Shown piece by piece: positions 43,467 through 51,206 of a stretch of DNA of 64,000 nucleotides. The translations under genes were made by a program, and so were the position numbers. The notes under the pieces are model-generated. The model was not told the origin of the DNA. It made no database searches and saw only the letters and a program-made list of their open reading frames with translations. The stretch's first letter is position 1. Every line of letters starts with the position of its first letter. The stretch is taken from the NCBI RefSeq assembly GCF_000719115.1, contig NZ_JOEA01000006.1:1-64000 (forward strand), written 5' to 3'. Source of the stretch: Lentzea albidocapillata. GTDB taxonomy: Bacteria; Actinomycetota; Actinomycetes; Mycobacteriales; Pseudonocardiaceae.

Positions 43467-46055
43467 GTGACCGACTTTTGTGCGGAGGACGCGCTGGAGG
43501 CCAGGCAGCGCAACCCGCGCGCGGCCGTGGAGATGGCCCGCGCTGTCCTTCGCGCGACGGAAGATCGTTCGGAATGGTCGATCGCCGAGCGCGCGATCGG
43601 CCTCGCGTTGCGGGAGATGCACGACTTCCCCGGCGCGGCCCGGCACCTCCGCCGCTCGATCAGGATCGCCTCCGAGGCGTCGCTGCCCCGGTTGTCCGCA
43701 CTGGCCCAGATGAGCCTGGCGTGGGTGCTCGCCTACACGGGCAGGCAGAAGGCCGCGCTGACGTTGCTGGACGACGCCATGCCGGAACTGACGGGCGCGG
43801 ACTCGGTGGCCGCCCTGATGCAACGTGGCGTCGTCTTCCACTACCTGACGCGTTACGACGACGCGCAGCGCGACTACACGGCCGCCATCGCCGGTGCGCG
43901 ACGAGTGGGGGACCAACTCGTCGAAGCGCGCGCTCTCAACAACCGCGGCCTCGTGCGCGCGTACGTGGGGAACATGCGTGAGGCGTCGGCCGACTTCTCG
44001 CTGGCGGCTTCGTTGCTGGGGGAGCTGGGCCAGGAACTCGGCGTCGCCGACGTGCACTGGAACGCCGGCATCATGGCGACGCGAGGCGGTGACGTACCCG
44101 CCGCGCTGACGCTGTTCGACAAGGCGGAGGAGGTCTACCGCCGTCTCGACGTGATGCGCCCGGTGCTGCTGGTCAACCGGTTGGAGCTGCTCGTCTCGGT
44201 GCCGCTGCTGGACGAGGCCCGCGCCGCGGCCGACCGCGCGATTCCCGAACTGAAGGCGCTGAAGAACCCGATGGGCGTCTCGGAGGCCCTGTACTTCCGC
44301 GCCCGCATCGCCCTGCTGGACGACGATCCTTCTGCGGCGCATTCGTTCGCCGCCGAGGCGCGTCGCCGGTTCCGCCGCGAGCAACGCCTGCTGTGGGCGG
44401 CCGGCGCGCGTTACCTGGAGCTGCACGCGGCCGTGCTGCGCGGCGACCGCTCGCGTCCGTTGCGCCTGGCGTTGTCGCGGGTCGCCTCCGAACTGGACGC
44501 GATGGACTGGCGGCTGCCCGCGCTGGAGGCCCGCATCGACGCGGGCCTGGTCGCCGCGGACCTGGGCCACCGCGCGCGTGCGGTCGCGGAGCTGTCGGTG
44601 GCGGCTGCCGCGCGGCTGCGTGGCCCGGCCGGTCTGCGCGTGCGCGGCTGGTACGCGGAAGCGTTGCGCCGCAAGCTTTCCGGCGACATCCGGGGGACTT
44701 CTTCGGCTCTCCGGCGGGGCATCGGGCTGCTGGACGAGTACCGGGTGTCCCTGGGTGCCGCCGAGCTGCGCGCGTCAGCCGGTGTGCAGGGCCAGGCTCT
44801 CGCGCTGGAGGGCCTGCGGCTGGCCGTCGCCTCCGGCAACGCCGCACGCGTGCTGTCGTGGACCGAGAGCTGGCGTGCCGGCGCGCTGCGGATGAAGTCC
44901 GTGTCGCCTCCCGACGACCCGCGCCTGGAAGACGCGCTGGCGTCGTTGCGCGCGGTGGCGGCCGACGTGGAATCCGCTGTGCTGGCCGGAAAACCCGCGG
45001 GCGCCCTGCGCGCCAAGCTGGTGCGCGCCGAGCAACGCGTCCGCGACCTGACCCGCCAGGTGTCGGGCGAGGTCTCCGTCTTCAAACCGCCGTCGGTCCC
45101 GTCGCTGGTCGCCGCCCTGGGTTCGGCGGCGCTGATCGAGTTCGTGGAGGACGACGGCACGCTGATGGCCGTCGTCCTGGCCGGCGGCCGCGCCTCCCTG
45201 CATTCGCTGGGTGCCGCGGAGGGCGTGGTCCGCGAGATCCGCCTGCTCCGCTTCGCCCTGCACCGCCTGGTCACCCTGCCGCCCAACCTGCCGAACCTGG
45301 CCGTGGCCCGCTCATCGGCATCCCACGCCGCCGCACTGCTCGCCCGCCGCCTGCTGGACCCGCTGGCCTCCCGCATCGACGGCCGCCCGTTGGTCGTCGT
45401 GCCCACCGGCGCGCTGAACGGCCTGCCGTGGGCCGTCCTGAACCGCCAGGTGGCGGTCGCGCCGTCCGCGTCCGTCTGGCTGCGCGCCACTTCCGTGCCG
45501 GACGCCTCGGGCGAATCCGTGCTGGCCGCCGGGCCGCGCATGGCCGCCGCCCCCGCCGAGATCAAGGCCATCAGCGCCCATGTGCCGGGCCGCGTCCTGG
45601 TGGGCGGCGAGGCGACCGTGAGCGCCGTGGCGTCCGCAATGGACGGTGCCGCGCTGGCCCACATCGCCGCCCACGGCTCGTTCCGCGTCGACAACCCGCT
45701 GTTCTCGGCCCTGGAACTGGCCGATGGGCCGTTGACCGTCTACGACATCGAACGCCTGCGTCAGCCGCCTACGCGGGTAGTGCTGTCGGCGTGCGACACG
45801 GGCCAGTCCGCCGTTCGTCCCGGCGACGAGTTGATGGGGTTCACGGCGGCGCTTCTCGGCCTGGGCACGCGGACGTTGATCGCGCCCGTCGTGCCGGTGC
45901 CGACCGACGGCACGGCGCCGGTCATGGTGGAACTGCACCAGAAGCTGGCCGCCGGGATGGCTTCGGCCGAGGCTTTGGCTGCGGTGCAACGCGCTGCGGT
46001 GGACGACGCCGCCTACGCCGCCGCCGTCGGCTTCGTGTGTTTCGGCGCGGGCTAG
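43467..46055 (+). CDS. TPR-CHAT (caspase-like) protease/scaffold protein
   Basis: 862 residues. TPR-like helical repeats fill ~1-540 (RGVVFHYLTRYDDAQRDYTAAI, RALNNRGLVRAYVGNMREASADFSLA). The CHAT domain spans ~600-862 with catalytic His736 (AHIAAHGSFR) and Cys776 (VVLSACDTGQS) and the usual LPWAVLN and GDELMGF blocks. Both catalytic residues are present, so proteolysis is plausible. GTG start without Shine-Dalgarno, consistent with a leaderless mRNA. Divergent from the S8 protease-sigma genes; ends 4 nt before the convergent gene. Confidence 0.92.
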   Translation: MTDFCAEDALEARQRNPRAAVEMARAVLRATEDRSEWSIAERAIGLALREMHDFPGAARHLRRSIRIASEASLPRLSALAQMSLAWVLAYTGRQKAALTLLDDAMPELTGADSVAALMQRGVVFHYLTRYDDAQRDYTAAIAGARRVGDQLVEARALNNRGLVRAYVGNMREASADFSLAASLLGELGQELGVADVHWNAGIMATRGGDVPAALTLFDKAEEVYRRLDVMRPVLLVNRLELLVSVPLLDEARAAADRAIPELKALKNPMGVSEALYFRARIALLDDDPSAAHSFAAEARRRFRREQRLLWAAGARYLELHAAVLRGDRSRPLRLALSRVASELDAMDWRLPALEARIDAGLVAADLGHRARAVAELSVAAAARLRGPAGLRVRGWYAEALRRKLSGDIRGTSSALRRGIGLLDEYRVSLGAAELRASAGVQGQALALEGLRLAVASGNAARVLSWTESWRAGALRMKSVSPPDDPRLEDALASLRAVAADVESAVLAGKPAGALRAKLVRAEQRVRDLTRQVSGEVSVFKPPSVPSLVAALGSAALIEFVEDDGTLMAVVLAGGRASLHSLGAAEGVVREIRLLRFALHRLVTLPPNLPNLAVARSSASHAAALLARRLLDPLASRIDGRPLVVVPTGALNGLPWAVLNRQVAVAPSASVWLRATSVPDASGESVLAAGPRMAAAPAEIKAISAHVPGRVLVGGEATVSAVASAMDGAALAHIAAHGSFRVDNPLFSALELADGPLTVYDIERLRQPPTRVVLSACDTGQSAVRPGDELMGFTAALLGLGTRTLIAPVVPVPTDGTAPVMVELHQKLAAGMASAEALAAVQRAAVDDAAYAAAVGFVCFGAG

Positions 46056-46059
46056 CGCC

Positions 46060-46818
46060 CTACTTGGGCGGCGGGGTGCTGTAGAGGACCAGTGCGCTCT
46101 GTCCGGAACAGCCGATCTCTCCCGGCTGGGTCTGCACGCGCGGCGGGTACCAGGCCTCGACCGTTCCGTTGGCGAGCCGCACCCCGTTGAGGCAGGAGCC
46201 ACCACCACCGGCGACGATGCCGACGGCGCCGTCCTTGACGAAGGCGTCGAGCCGGGGCTCGGCCCAGGGCAGCTTGGTCTCCGGGTCGACCGGCACCGGA
46301 GGCAGGTTCGCGCGCAGTGCCGCGAGCACCTCGTCCGCCGTCGGGTTGGGCGGCAGTGCGGTGAGGATCGTCTTGAAGGCTTCGAGGTAGTCCTCCGGCA
46401 CGCCGGTGAGCTGGGTGGGCGGCGGGACGACCGGCCGGGCGTCGGCCGGGCAGCGGACTCGGCCGGGGCCGCCTTCGGTGACGCCGTAGTGGTTGAAGTC
46501 GGCTCGGTAGCAGGCGGTCACCGGATCCTCGTCCCAGAGACGGAAGCTCGGCGGGGACTCGGAGGTGCCGGGGTGGTGGACGCGGAAGAGCAGGCTGGCG
46601 TGCACCTTCTCCGGGTCGGTGGTCGGGCTGTCGGTGATCTCCAGGACCGCGAAGTACTTCTGGTCGGTGTTGCCCCACAGCGCGGAACGGGCGTAGGCGT
46701 TGCCGTCGGTGCCGCGCGGGTAGCCGATGCGCTCGGCGACCTGCCTGGCTTTCTCGTCGGTGGCGCTGTTGCCGTCCGGCTGGCCGGCGACGTACGCGGT
46801 GACCGCGAGCGCCATCAC
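46060..46818 (-). CDS. Putative exported protein of unknown function
   Basis: 252 residues starting with a short hydrophobic stretch (MMALAVTAYVAGQPDGN), perhaps a short signal or anchor. The rest is soluble with Cys in ACYRAD, VRCPAD, GSCLNG and IGCSGQ, which could form two disulfides outside the cell. The C-terminus ends in STPPPK. No family recognised. Start at GTG 46818 or ATG 46815. It is convergent with the CHAT gene, so not obviously part of that system. Confidence 0.7.
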   Translation of the reverse strand: MMALAVTAYVAGQPDGNSATDEKARQVAERIGYPRGTDGNAYARSALWGNTDQKYFAVLEITDSPTTDPEKVHASLLFRVHHPGTSESPPSFRLWDEDPVTACYRADFNHYGVTEGGPGRVRCPADARPVVPPPTQLTGVPEDYLEAFKTILTALPPNPTADEVLAALRANLPPVPVDPETKLPWAEPRLDAFVKDGAVGIVAGGGGSCLNGVRLANGTVEAWYPPRVQTQPGEIGCSGQSALVLYSTPPPK

Positions 46819-46924
46819 CAGAAGTGCTACCCCCAGAACTTCATGGCGGTGACGCTAGCGGCACGACCATCGCGGCCGCGCGAGTAGTTGTACTCAGGTC
46901 ATTCCAGAACGCTTGAGTTTCGCT

Positions 46925-46930
46925 TATGGT
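46925..46930 (+). promoter_or_regulatory. -10 box of the AGPS-like gene
   Basis: TATGGT ends 8 nt before ATG 46939, another near-leaderless start. The -35 region is not convincing. Confidence 0.35.
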
Positions 46931-46938
46931 TGCTCGTC

Positions 46939-48471
46939 ATGACAACGAGGTCGTGGTGGGGCTGGGGCAACGTCGAGGACGCCGTCACCCCGGAGGAACG
47001 CCGTGCGCTGGTCGAACGGGTCCGGGCGGTGCTGCCGGACGCGGACCTGACGTTCCACGAGCCGCCGGACCCCGCCACCCTCGACCTGCCCTCCTCACGG
47101 ATCCAGCCGAGCGAGATCTACTCGACGGATCCGGTCGACCGTCTCGCGCACGCCCGCGGCCAGGCCTATCGCGACGTCACCCGCAACCTCGCCGGTGACA
47201 TCGGGCCGCTGCCGGACGCCGTCGCCCGTCCGCGCACCGAGCAGGACGTCGTCGACGTGCTGGACTGGTGCGGGTCGAACGACGTCGCGGTGATTCCCTT
47301 CGGCGGCGGCACTTCCGTGGTCGGCGGCGTCGAGCCGCGCGACCTGGATCGCGTCGTGACGATGGACCTCCAGCACCTGGACCAGGTGCTGGAGGTCGAC
47401 CCGGCCAGCCGCGCCGCCCGCATCCAGGCGGGGGTGCTGGGGCCGTCGCTGGAGGCACAGCTCAAGCCGCACGGCCTGACGTTGCGGCACTTCCCGCAGT
47501 CGTTCGAGTTCTCGACGCTCGGCGGCTGGCTCGCCACCCGCGCGGGCGGCCACTACGCCACGCTCTACACGCACGTCGACGACCTGACCGAGTCGCTCAG
47601 GGTCGTGACGCCCCAAGGGATCAGCGAGTCGCGCCGGTTGCCGGGGTCGGGCGCGGGGCCGTCGCCGGACCGGCTCTTCCTGGGCTCCGAAGGCACCCTG
47701 GGCGTGATCACCGAGGCGTGGATGCGACTGCAGGAGCCGCCGGTCCACCGGGCGGGGGCCTCGGTGCGGTTCGCGTCGTGGGAACGGGCCGTGGAGGCGA
47801 CTCGGCTGATCGCGCAGTCCGGCCTCCACCCGGCGAACTGCCGCCTGCTGGACCCGGCGGAGGCGTTCCTCAACGCCGGGTCGCCGTCCTCCGTGCTGGT
47901 GCTGGCGTTCGAGTCCGCGGACCACCCGGTCGACGCGAAACTCGCGCGAGCGCTGGAGCTCTGCGGCGATGGCGAGGTCGTCGAGGGCGCGGCGCAGCAG
48001 TGGCGGAAGTCGTTCCTGCGCATGCCGTATCAGCGGGACGCGATGGCTCAGCACGCGATGATCACCGAGACGTTCGAGACGGCCTGCACCTGGGACCGTT
48101 TCGCCGAACTGCACGCGGCGGTCACGGAGGCGGCGACCAAAGCGCTGCGCGAGGTGTGCGGCATCGGCATCGTCACGTGCCGCTTCACCCACGTCTACCC
48201 GGACGGCCCCGCGCCCTACTACGGCATCTACGCGCCGGGCCGCTGGGGCAGCCTCACCGCACAGTGGGACGAGATCAAGGCCGCGGTCTCCGAGGCGCTC
48301 ATCGCGTCAGGCGGCACGATCACGCACCACCACGCCGTCGGCCGCGACCACATGCCCTGGTACACGCGGCAACGGCCGGACGTCTTCGGCGCGGCCCTGT
48401 CCGGTGCCAAGGCCGCGCTGGATCCTCAGGGCCTGCTCAACCCCGGCGTCCTCACGACACGACCGACCTGA
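46939..48471 (+). CDS. FAD-binding oxidase, alkyldihydroxyacetonephosphate synthase-like
   Basis: 510 residues. N-terminal WWGWGN motif typical of the AGPS-like group, FAD PCMH domain (VIPFGGGTSVVGGVEP, FSTLGGWLATRAGGHYATLYTHVDDL, LGSEGTLGVITEA), and the C-terminal cap with THHHAVGRDHMPWY, the His-rich AGPS active-site motif. True AGPS exchanges the acyl chain of acyl-DHAP for an alkyl chain in ether-lipid synthesis; bacterial relatives are mostly uncharacterised. It overlaps the convergent YggT gene by 20 nt. Confidence 0.85.
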   Translation: MTTRSWWGWGNVEDAVTPEERRALVERVRAVLPDADLTFHEPPDPATLDLPSSRIQPSEIYSTDPVDRLAHARGQAYRDVTRNLAGDIGPLPDAVARPRTEQDVVDVLDWCGSNDVAVIPFGGGTSVVGGVEPRDLDRVVTMDLQHLDQVLEVDPASRAARIQAGVLGPSLEAQLKPHGLTLRHFPQSFEFSTLGGWLATRAGGHYATLYTHVDDLTESLRVVTPQGISESRRLPGSGAGPSPDRLFLGSEGTLGVITEAWMRLQEPPVHRAGASVRFASWERAVEATRLIAQSGLHPANCRLLDPAEAFLNAGSPSSVLVLAFESADHPVDAKLARALELCGDGEVVEGAAQQWRKSFLRMPYQRDAMAQHAMITETFETACTWDRFAELHAAVTEAATKALREVCGIGIVTCRFTHVYPDGPAPYYGIYAPGRWGSLTAQWDEIKAAVSEALIASGGTITHHHAVGRDHMPWYTRQRPDVFGAALSGAKAALDPQGLLNPGVLTTRPT

Positions 48472-48724
48472 GGATCAGCGCCGCGATGAACACCAGCGTG
48501 AACGCCAGGTCGAGCCCGAACCCGCCGAACCGCACCGGCGGCAACACCTTGCGCACCGGCGCGAGCACCGGCTCGGTGACGCCGTGGGTCACCCGGCGCA
48601 CCTTCCACACCCAGTCACCGCGCGCCTGGAAGGTGACCGCCCAGTCCACGATCATCCGGCCGATCATCACGAGGATGAACAGCGTCAAGAGCCAATAGAG
48701 CAGCCAGCCGACCAAGCCGAACAA
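48452..48724 (-). CDS. YggT-family membrane protein
   Basis: 90 residues, two membrane segments: LFGLVGWLLYWLLTLFILVMIGRMIVDW and the C-terminal FGLDLAFTLVFIAALILRSVV, joined by THGVTEPVLAPVRKVLPPVRFGGF, the YggT signature. TTG start at 48724 chosen because AAGGAGG lies 5 nt before it and the length then fits the family. YggT proteins often sit near cell-division genes; here it is isolated and divergent from the TfoX-like gene. Confidence 0.85.
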   Translation of the reverse strand: MFGLVGWLLYWLLTLFILVMIGRMIVDWAVTFQARGDWVWKVRRVTHGVTEPVLAPVRKVLPPVRFGGFGLDLAFTLVFIAALILRSVVS

Positions 48725-48808
48725 GATGGCCTCCTTACGTCCTGTACGTCCATGAAGCCACACGAAACTGAGAGGCGCCTGGCAACTCGCTGAGACAGTA
48801 TTCAGCGC

Positions 48809-49138
48809 GTGGCGTATGACGAGGGCCTGGCCCACCGTCTGGGCGAGTCGCTGGGCGACCTCCCGGACCTCGGCACGAAGAAGATGTTCGGCAGCCTGGT
48901 GTTCATGTGGCGCGGAAACATGCTGGTAGGAGTACTGAACTCCGACCTGATAGCGCGCGTGGGCCCCGAGGCGCAGGCGGACGCGCTGGCCCAGCCGGGC
49001 GCCCGCGTCTTCGACTTCACCGGACGGCCGATGAACGGCTGGGTGGTCGTCGACGGCGAGGCCGTGGCGGAGGACGAGGCGCTCGAGGACTGGATCGCGC
49101 GCTGCCGCGAGTTCGTGGAAGCGCTACCGCCGAAGTGA
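48809..49138 (+). CDS. TfoX N-terminal-domain protein
   Basis: 109 residues, a single TfoX N-terminal domain: GTKKMFGSLVFMWRGNMLVGVLNSDLIARVGPE, RVFDFTGRPMNGWVVVD and EDWIARCREFVEALPPK. Proteobacterial TfoX controls competence, but stand-alone domains of this size in actinobacteria have no defined role. GTG start with no clear Shine-Dalgarno. Confidence 0.85.
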   Translation: MAYDEGLAHRLGESLGDLPDLGTKKMFGSLVFMWRGNMLVGVLNSDLIARVGPEAQADALAQPGARVFDFTGRPMNGWVVVDGEAVAEDEALEDWIARCREFVEALPPK

Positions 49139-49163
49139 GCCGACACGAAGTAGCGTCGAACGC

Positions 49164-49607
49164 ATGACTGCTGAAGACATGCTCGCCGTCGCCGTAGAAG
49201 AGGCGCGGACGGGGCTCGCCGAAGGCGGAATCCCCATCGGCGCGGCACTCTTCGACGCAGACGGCCGTCTGCTGGGCAGGGGCCACAACCGCCGCGTGCA
49301 GGACGGCGACGCCTCGATGCACGCGGAGACCTCGGCCTTCCGCAACGCCGGCCGCCAGCGGAGCTATCGCGGCACGACGATGGTCACGACCCTGTCGCCG
49401 TGCTGGTACTGCAGCGGCCTGGTCCGCCAGTTCGGCATCTCGCACGTCCTGATCGGCGAGGCCACGACGTTCCACGGCGGTCACGACTGGCTGGCGGAGC
49501 ACGGCGTGGGCATCACCGTCGTCGAGGACCCGGCGCTGGTCGAGCTGATGACGACGTTCATCGCCGAACGCCCCGAACTCTGGTTCGAGGACATCGGCCA
49601 GGATTAG
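49164..49607 (+). CDS. Cytosine deaminase-like enzyme (yeast FCY1 type)
   Basis: 147 residues. Zinc motifs HAETSAFRNAG (His and catalytic Glu) and PCWYCSGL (two Cys) define the CDA fold. LVTTLSPC-like order, GEATTFHGG and the C-terminal FIAERPELWFEDIGQ closely resemble yeast cytosine deaminase rather than bacterial CodA or TadA. Likely converts cytosine to uracil and ammonia for pyrimidine salvage. TAGCGT at 49151-49156 lies 7 nt before the ATG (leaderless). Confidence 0.87.
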   Translation: MTAEDMLAVAVEEARTGLAEGGIPIGAALFDADGRLLGRGHNRRVQDGDASMHAETSAFRNAGRQRSYRGTTMVTTLSPCWYCSGLVRQFGISHVLIGEATTFHGGHDWLAEHGVGITVVEDPALVELMTTFIAERPELWFEDIGQD

Positions 49608-49617
49608 CGTGGGACTT

Positions 49618-50055
49618 ATGGCTGCTGTGCTGATCGCCGGGGCGGACGAGGACGCGGAGATCGCGCGCCGGCTCGTTCTCGCCGGTCACACCGTCCGGTT
49701 CGCGCCGCTCGACGGCGCCTCGGCCGAGTCCCTGGACTCGCTCGACGTGCTGGTCAACATCGGCGGGGCCGCGGAGGAGACGTTCGAGGGTGCCGTCGAG
49801 AGCGCCGCGCGCGTCCTGCAGACCTACCTGCCGCTGCTGCAACGGTCCGCTGTCGTGGTGAACGTCAGCGGCCCCCGGGACTCGCCGTCCGCGGCGGCGG
49901 TCAACATCGTCACCGTGCAGTACGCGAAGGCGTTCCCGCGGATGCGGATCAACGCCGTCGAGCAGGACGCCGGCGCCATCGTGCGGATGGCGCAGGTTGG
50001 ACAGGACGGGCCGACCGGCGGCTACTTCGACGCGACGGGCGCCCCGCTCTGGTGA
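49618..50055 (+). CDS. Contracted short-chain dehydrogenase-like protein
   Basis: 145 residues. The N-terminal strand (AAVLIAGADEDAEIARRLVLAG) and the C-terminal SDR pieces (VVVNVSGPRDSP, IVTVQYAKAFPRMRINAVEQDAG, GQDGPTGGYFDATGAPLW) are recognisable. About 80 residues of a normal ~230-residue SDR are missing, and the catalytic Tyr-xxx-Lys is replaced by the segment SPSAAAVN. Cofactor glycines are also absent, so it is probably not a dehydrogenase. ATG is 7 nt after a TAGCGT box; GTG 49609 is an alternative. The stop lies next to the convergent STAS gene. Confidence 0.7.
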   Translation: MAAVLIAGADEDAEIARRLVLAGHTVRFAPLDGASAESLDSLDVLVNIGGAAEETFEGAVESAARVLQTYLPLLQRSAVVVNVSGPRDSPSAAAVNIVTVQYAKAFPRMRINAVEQDAGAIVRMAQVGQDGPTGGYFDATGAPLW

Positions 50056-50418
50056 TCAGGACGTGTAGCGCTGCGCCGCCTCGTCCGCCGACTTCACGAT
50101 CGTGAACACCGCGTCGAGCCCGGTCGCCTCGATGGGGCGCAACGCGGCCCGGTTCGACGCCACCACCACGAACTCGACGCCGGCCTTCGACGCGCGCTGC
50201 TGGCCGAGGACCAGGGCCTCCAGCCCGGCGGACCCCAGGAAGCGGACTCCGCCGAGATCCACGACGACGGCCCGCAGGCCTTCCGCCACGTGAGTTTCCA
50301 GCGGGCTGGTCAGCGCACCGCTGGAGGTGGTGTCGAGCTCGCCGGACACGCGCAGCACGACGACGTCAGGGGCGGGCCGGTCGACGACCACGGTGGCCAG
50401 AGCAGTGGGGTCAGGCAC
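50056..50418 (-). CDS. STAS-domain anti-sigma factor antagonist
   Basis: 120 residues, one STAS domain: PDVVVLRVSGELDTTSSGALTSPLE, then AVVVDLGGVRFLGSAGLEALVLGQQRA, where the Ser in FLGSAGL is the expected phosphorylation site. It would bind a RsbW-type anti-sigma kinase and release a SigB/F-like factor; such a sigma factor is encoded at 53701-54420. GTG 50418 has AAGGAG 5 nt upstream. Confidence 0.88.
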   Translation of the reverse strand: MPDPTALATVVVDRPAPDVVVLRVSGELDTTSSGALTSPLETHVAEGLRAVVVDLGGVRFLGSAGLEALVLGQQRASKAGVEFVVVASNRAALRPIEATGLDAVFTIVKSADEAAQRYTS

Positions 50419-50438
50419 GTGATCTCCTTCGTCAGCTG

Positions 50439-51206
50439 TCAGCACCCCACGTTAACCCGGCTGGAGACCGGCGGTCGACGGCACCTCAACGAGGTGCGAC
50501 CTGCCTGCAGGGAAGCGTGGACGTGCTGGGTGAGGCGGGCGTGCAGTTCGTGGCACGCGGTGAAGCCGAGGCGGACGTCCTCCGGCGGGCACTGGACGGG
50601 CAGCAGTTGCGCGAACGGGTCGCCGCCGATGGTGTCGACCGCGGTCAGGAAGCCGACGAGGGCCCCGACGAGTCGCCGGTGCAGGCCGAACAACGACAGC
50701 GCGTTCGCCAGTGCGAGGGTCGGGGCGGGCATTTCGTCGACGCCGGAGAACGGGTCCAGGTCGCGTAGCGTCACGGTGAACAGCACCGAATGCGTGCGCT
50801 CGGAGCGCGTGCCGTAGGCGTCGCCCTGGATGTCGCGCAGCACCGAGCGCATCTCGCGGCGCGGCTGCCAGAACGCGTGGTGGCCGCGCAGTTCGGAAAG
50901 CCCCTCGTCCGACAGCGCGGCGGGTGAGGTGACCTCGGTCAACGACCGCAGCGCCTCCTCCCAGCGGGTCTCCAGTGCCGCGTGGAACTGGGCCAGCGCC
51001 GGGTGGTCCTCCCAGCCGGCGGCGACATCGTCGAAGCCGCGCATCCGCAGCTCGTAGCAGATCCACAGCGACAGCTGCAGGTCGTCGTCCTGCCAGGCTT
51101 CCCTTGCACCGCCGCTGACGAGCAGCGCGGGCTGCGGCGGGGGCGGCAGGCGCAGCGCTGAGACCAGGGCTGAGCTCATGTGGCCGCGGGGGCCGGGGAG
51201 GCGCAT
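50439..51206 (-). CDS. Shortened iron-containing redox enzyme family (heme-oxygenase-like) homologue
   Basis: 255 residues. LSLWICYELRMRGFDDVAAGWEDHPAL, APTLALANALSLFGLHRRLVGALVG and the end HVHASLQAGRTSLR match a family of heme-oxygenase-like diiron proteins that normally have about 340 residues. The stretch with HVEADAVHE is missing and the EFDEYG motif reads IQGDAYG, so most metal ligands seem lost. Start ATG overlaps the stop of the YbdK gene (TGATG) with GAGGAAA before it. Probably non-catalytic or decaying. Confidence 0.65.
   Translation of the reverse strand: MRLPGPRGHMSSALVSALRLPPPPQPALLVSGGAREAWQDDDLQLSLWICYELRMRGFDDVAAGWEDHPALAQFHAALETRWEEALRSLTEVTSPAALSDEGLSELRGHHAFWQPRREMRSVLRDIQGDAYGTRSERTHSVLFTVTLRDLDPFSGVDEMPAPTLALANALSLFGLHRRLVGALVGFLTAVDTIGGDPFAQLLPVQCPPEDVRLGFTACHELHARLTQHVHASLQAGRTSLRCRRPPVSSRVNVGC

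Noticed and set aside
41263..43470. A 735-codon + strand frame opposite the sigma and S8 protease genes
   Set aside because: No domain; the minus strand has a complete catalytic triad and sigma regions.
50439..51206. A single frameshift as the reason for the unusual heme-oxygenase-like protein
   Set aside because: The C-terminal family motif (GRTSLR) is still in the same frame as the N-terminus, so a deletion fits better than a frameshift.
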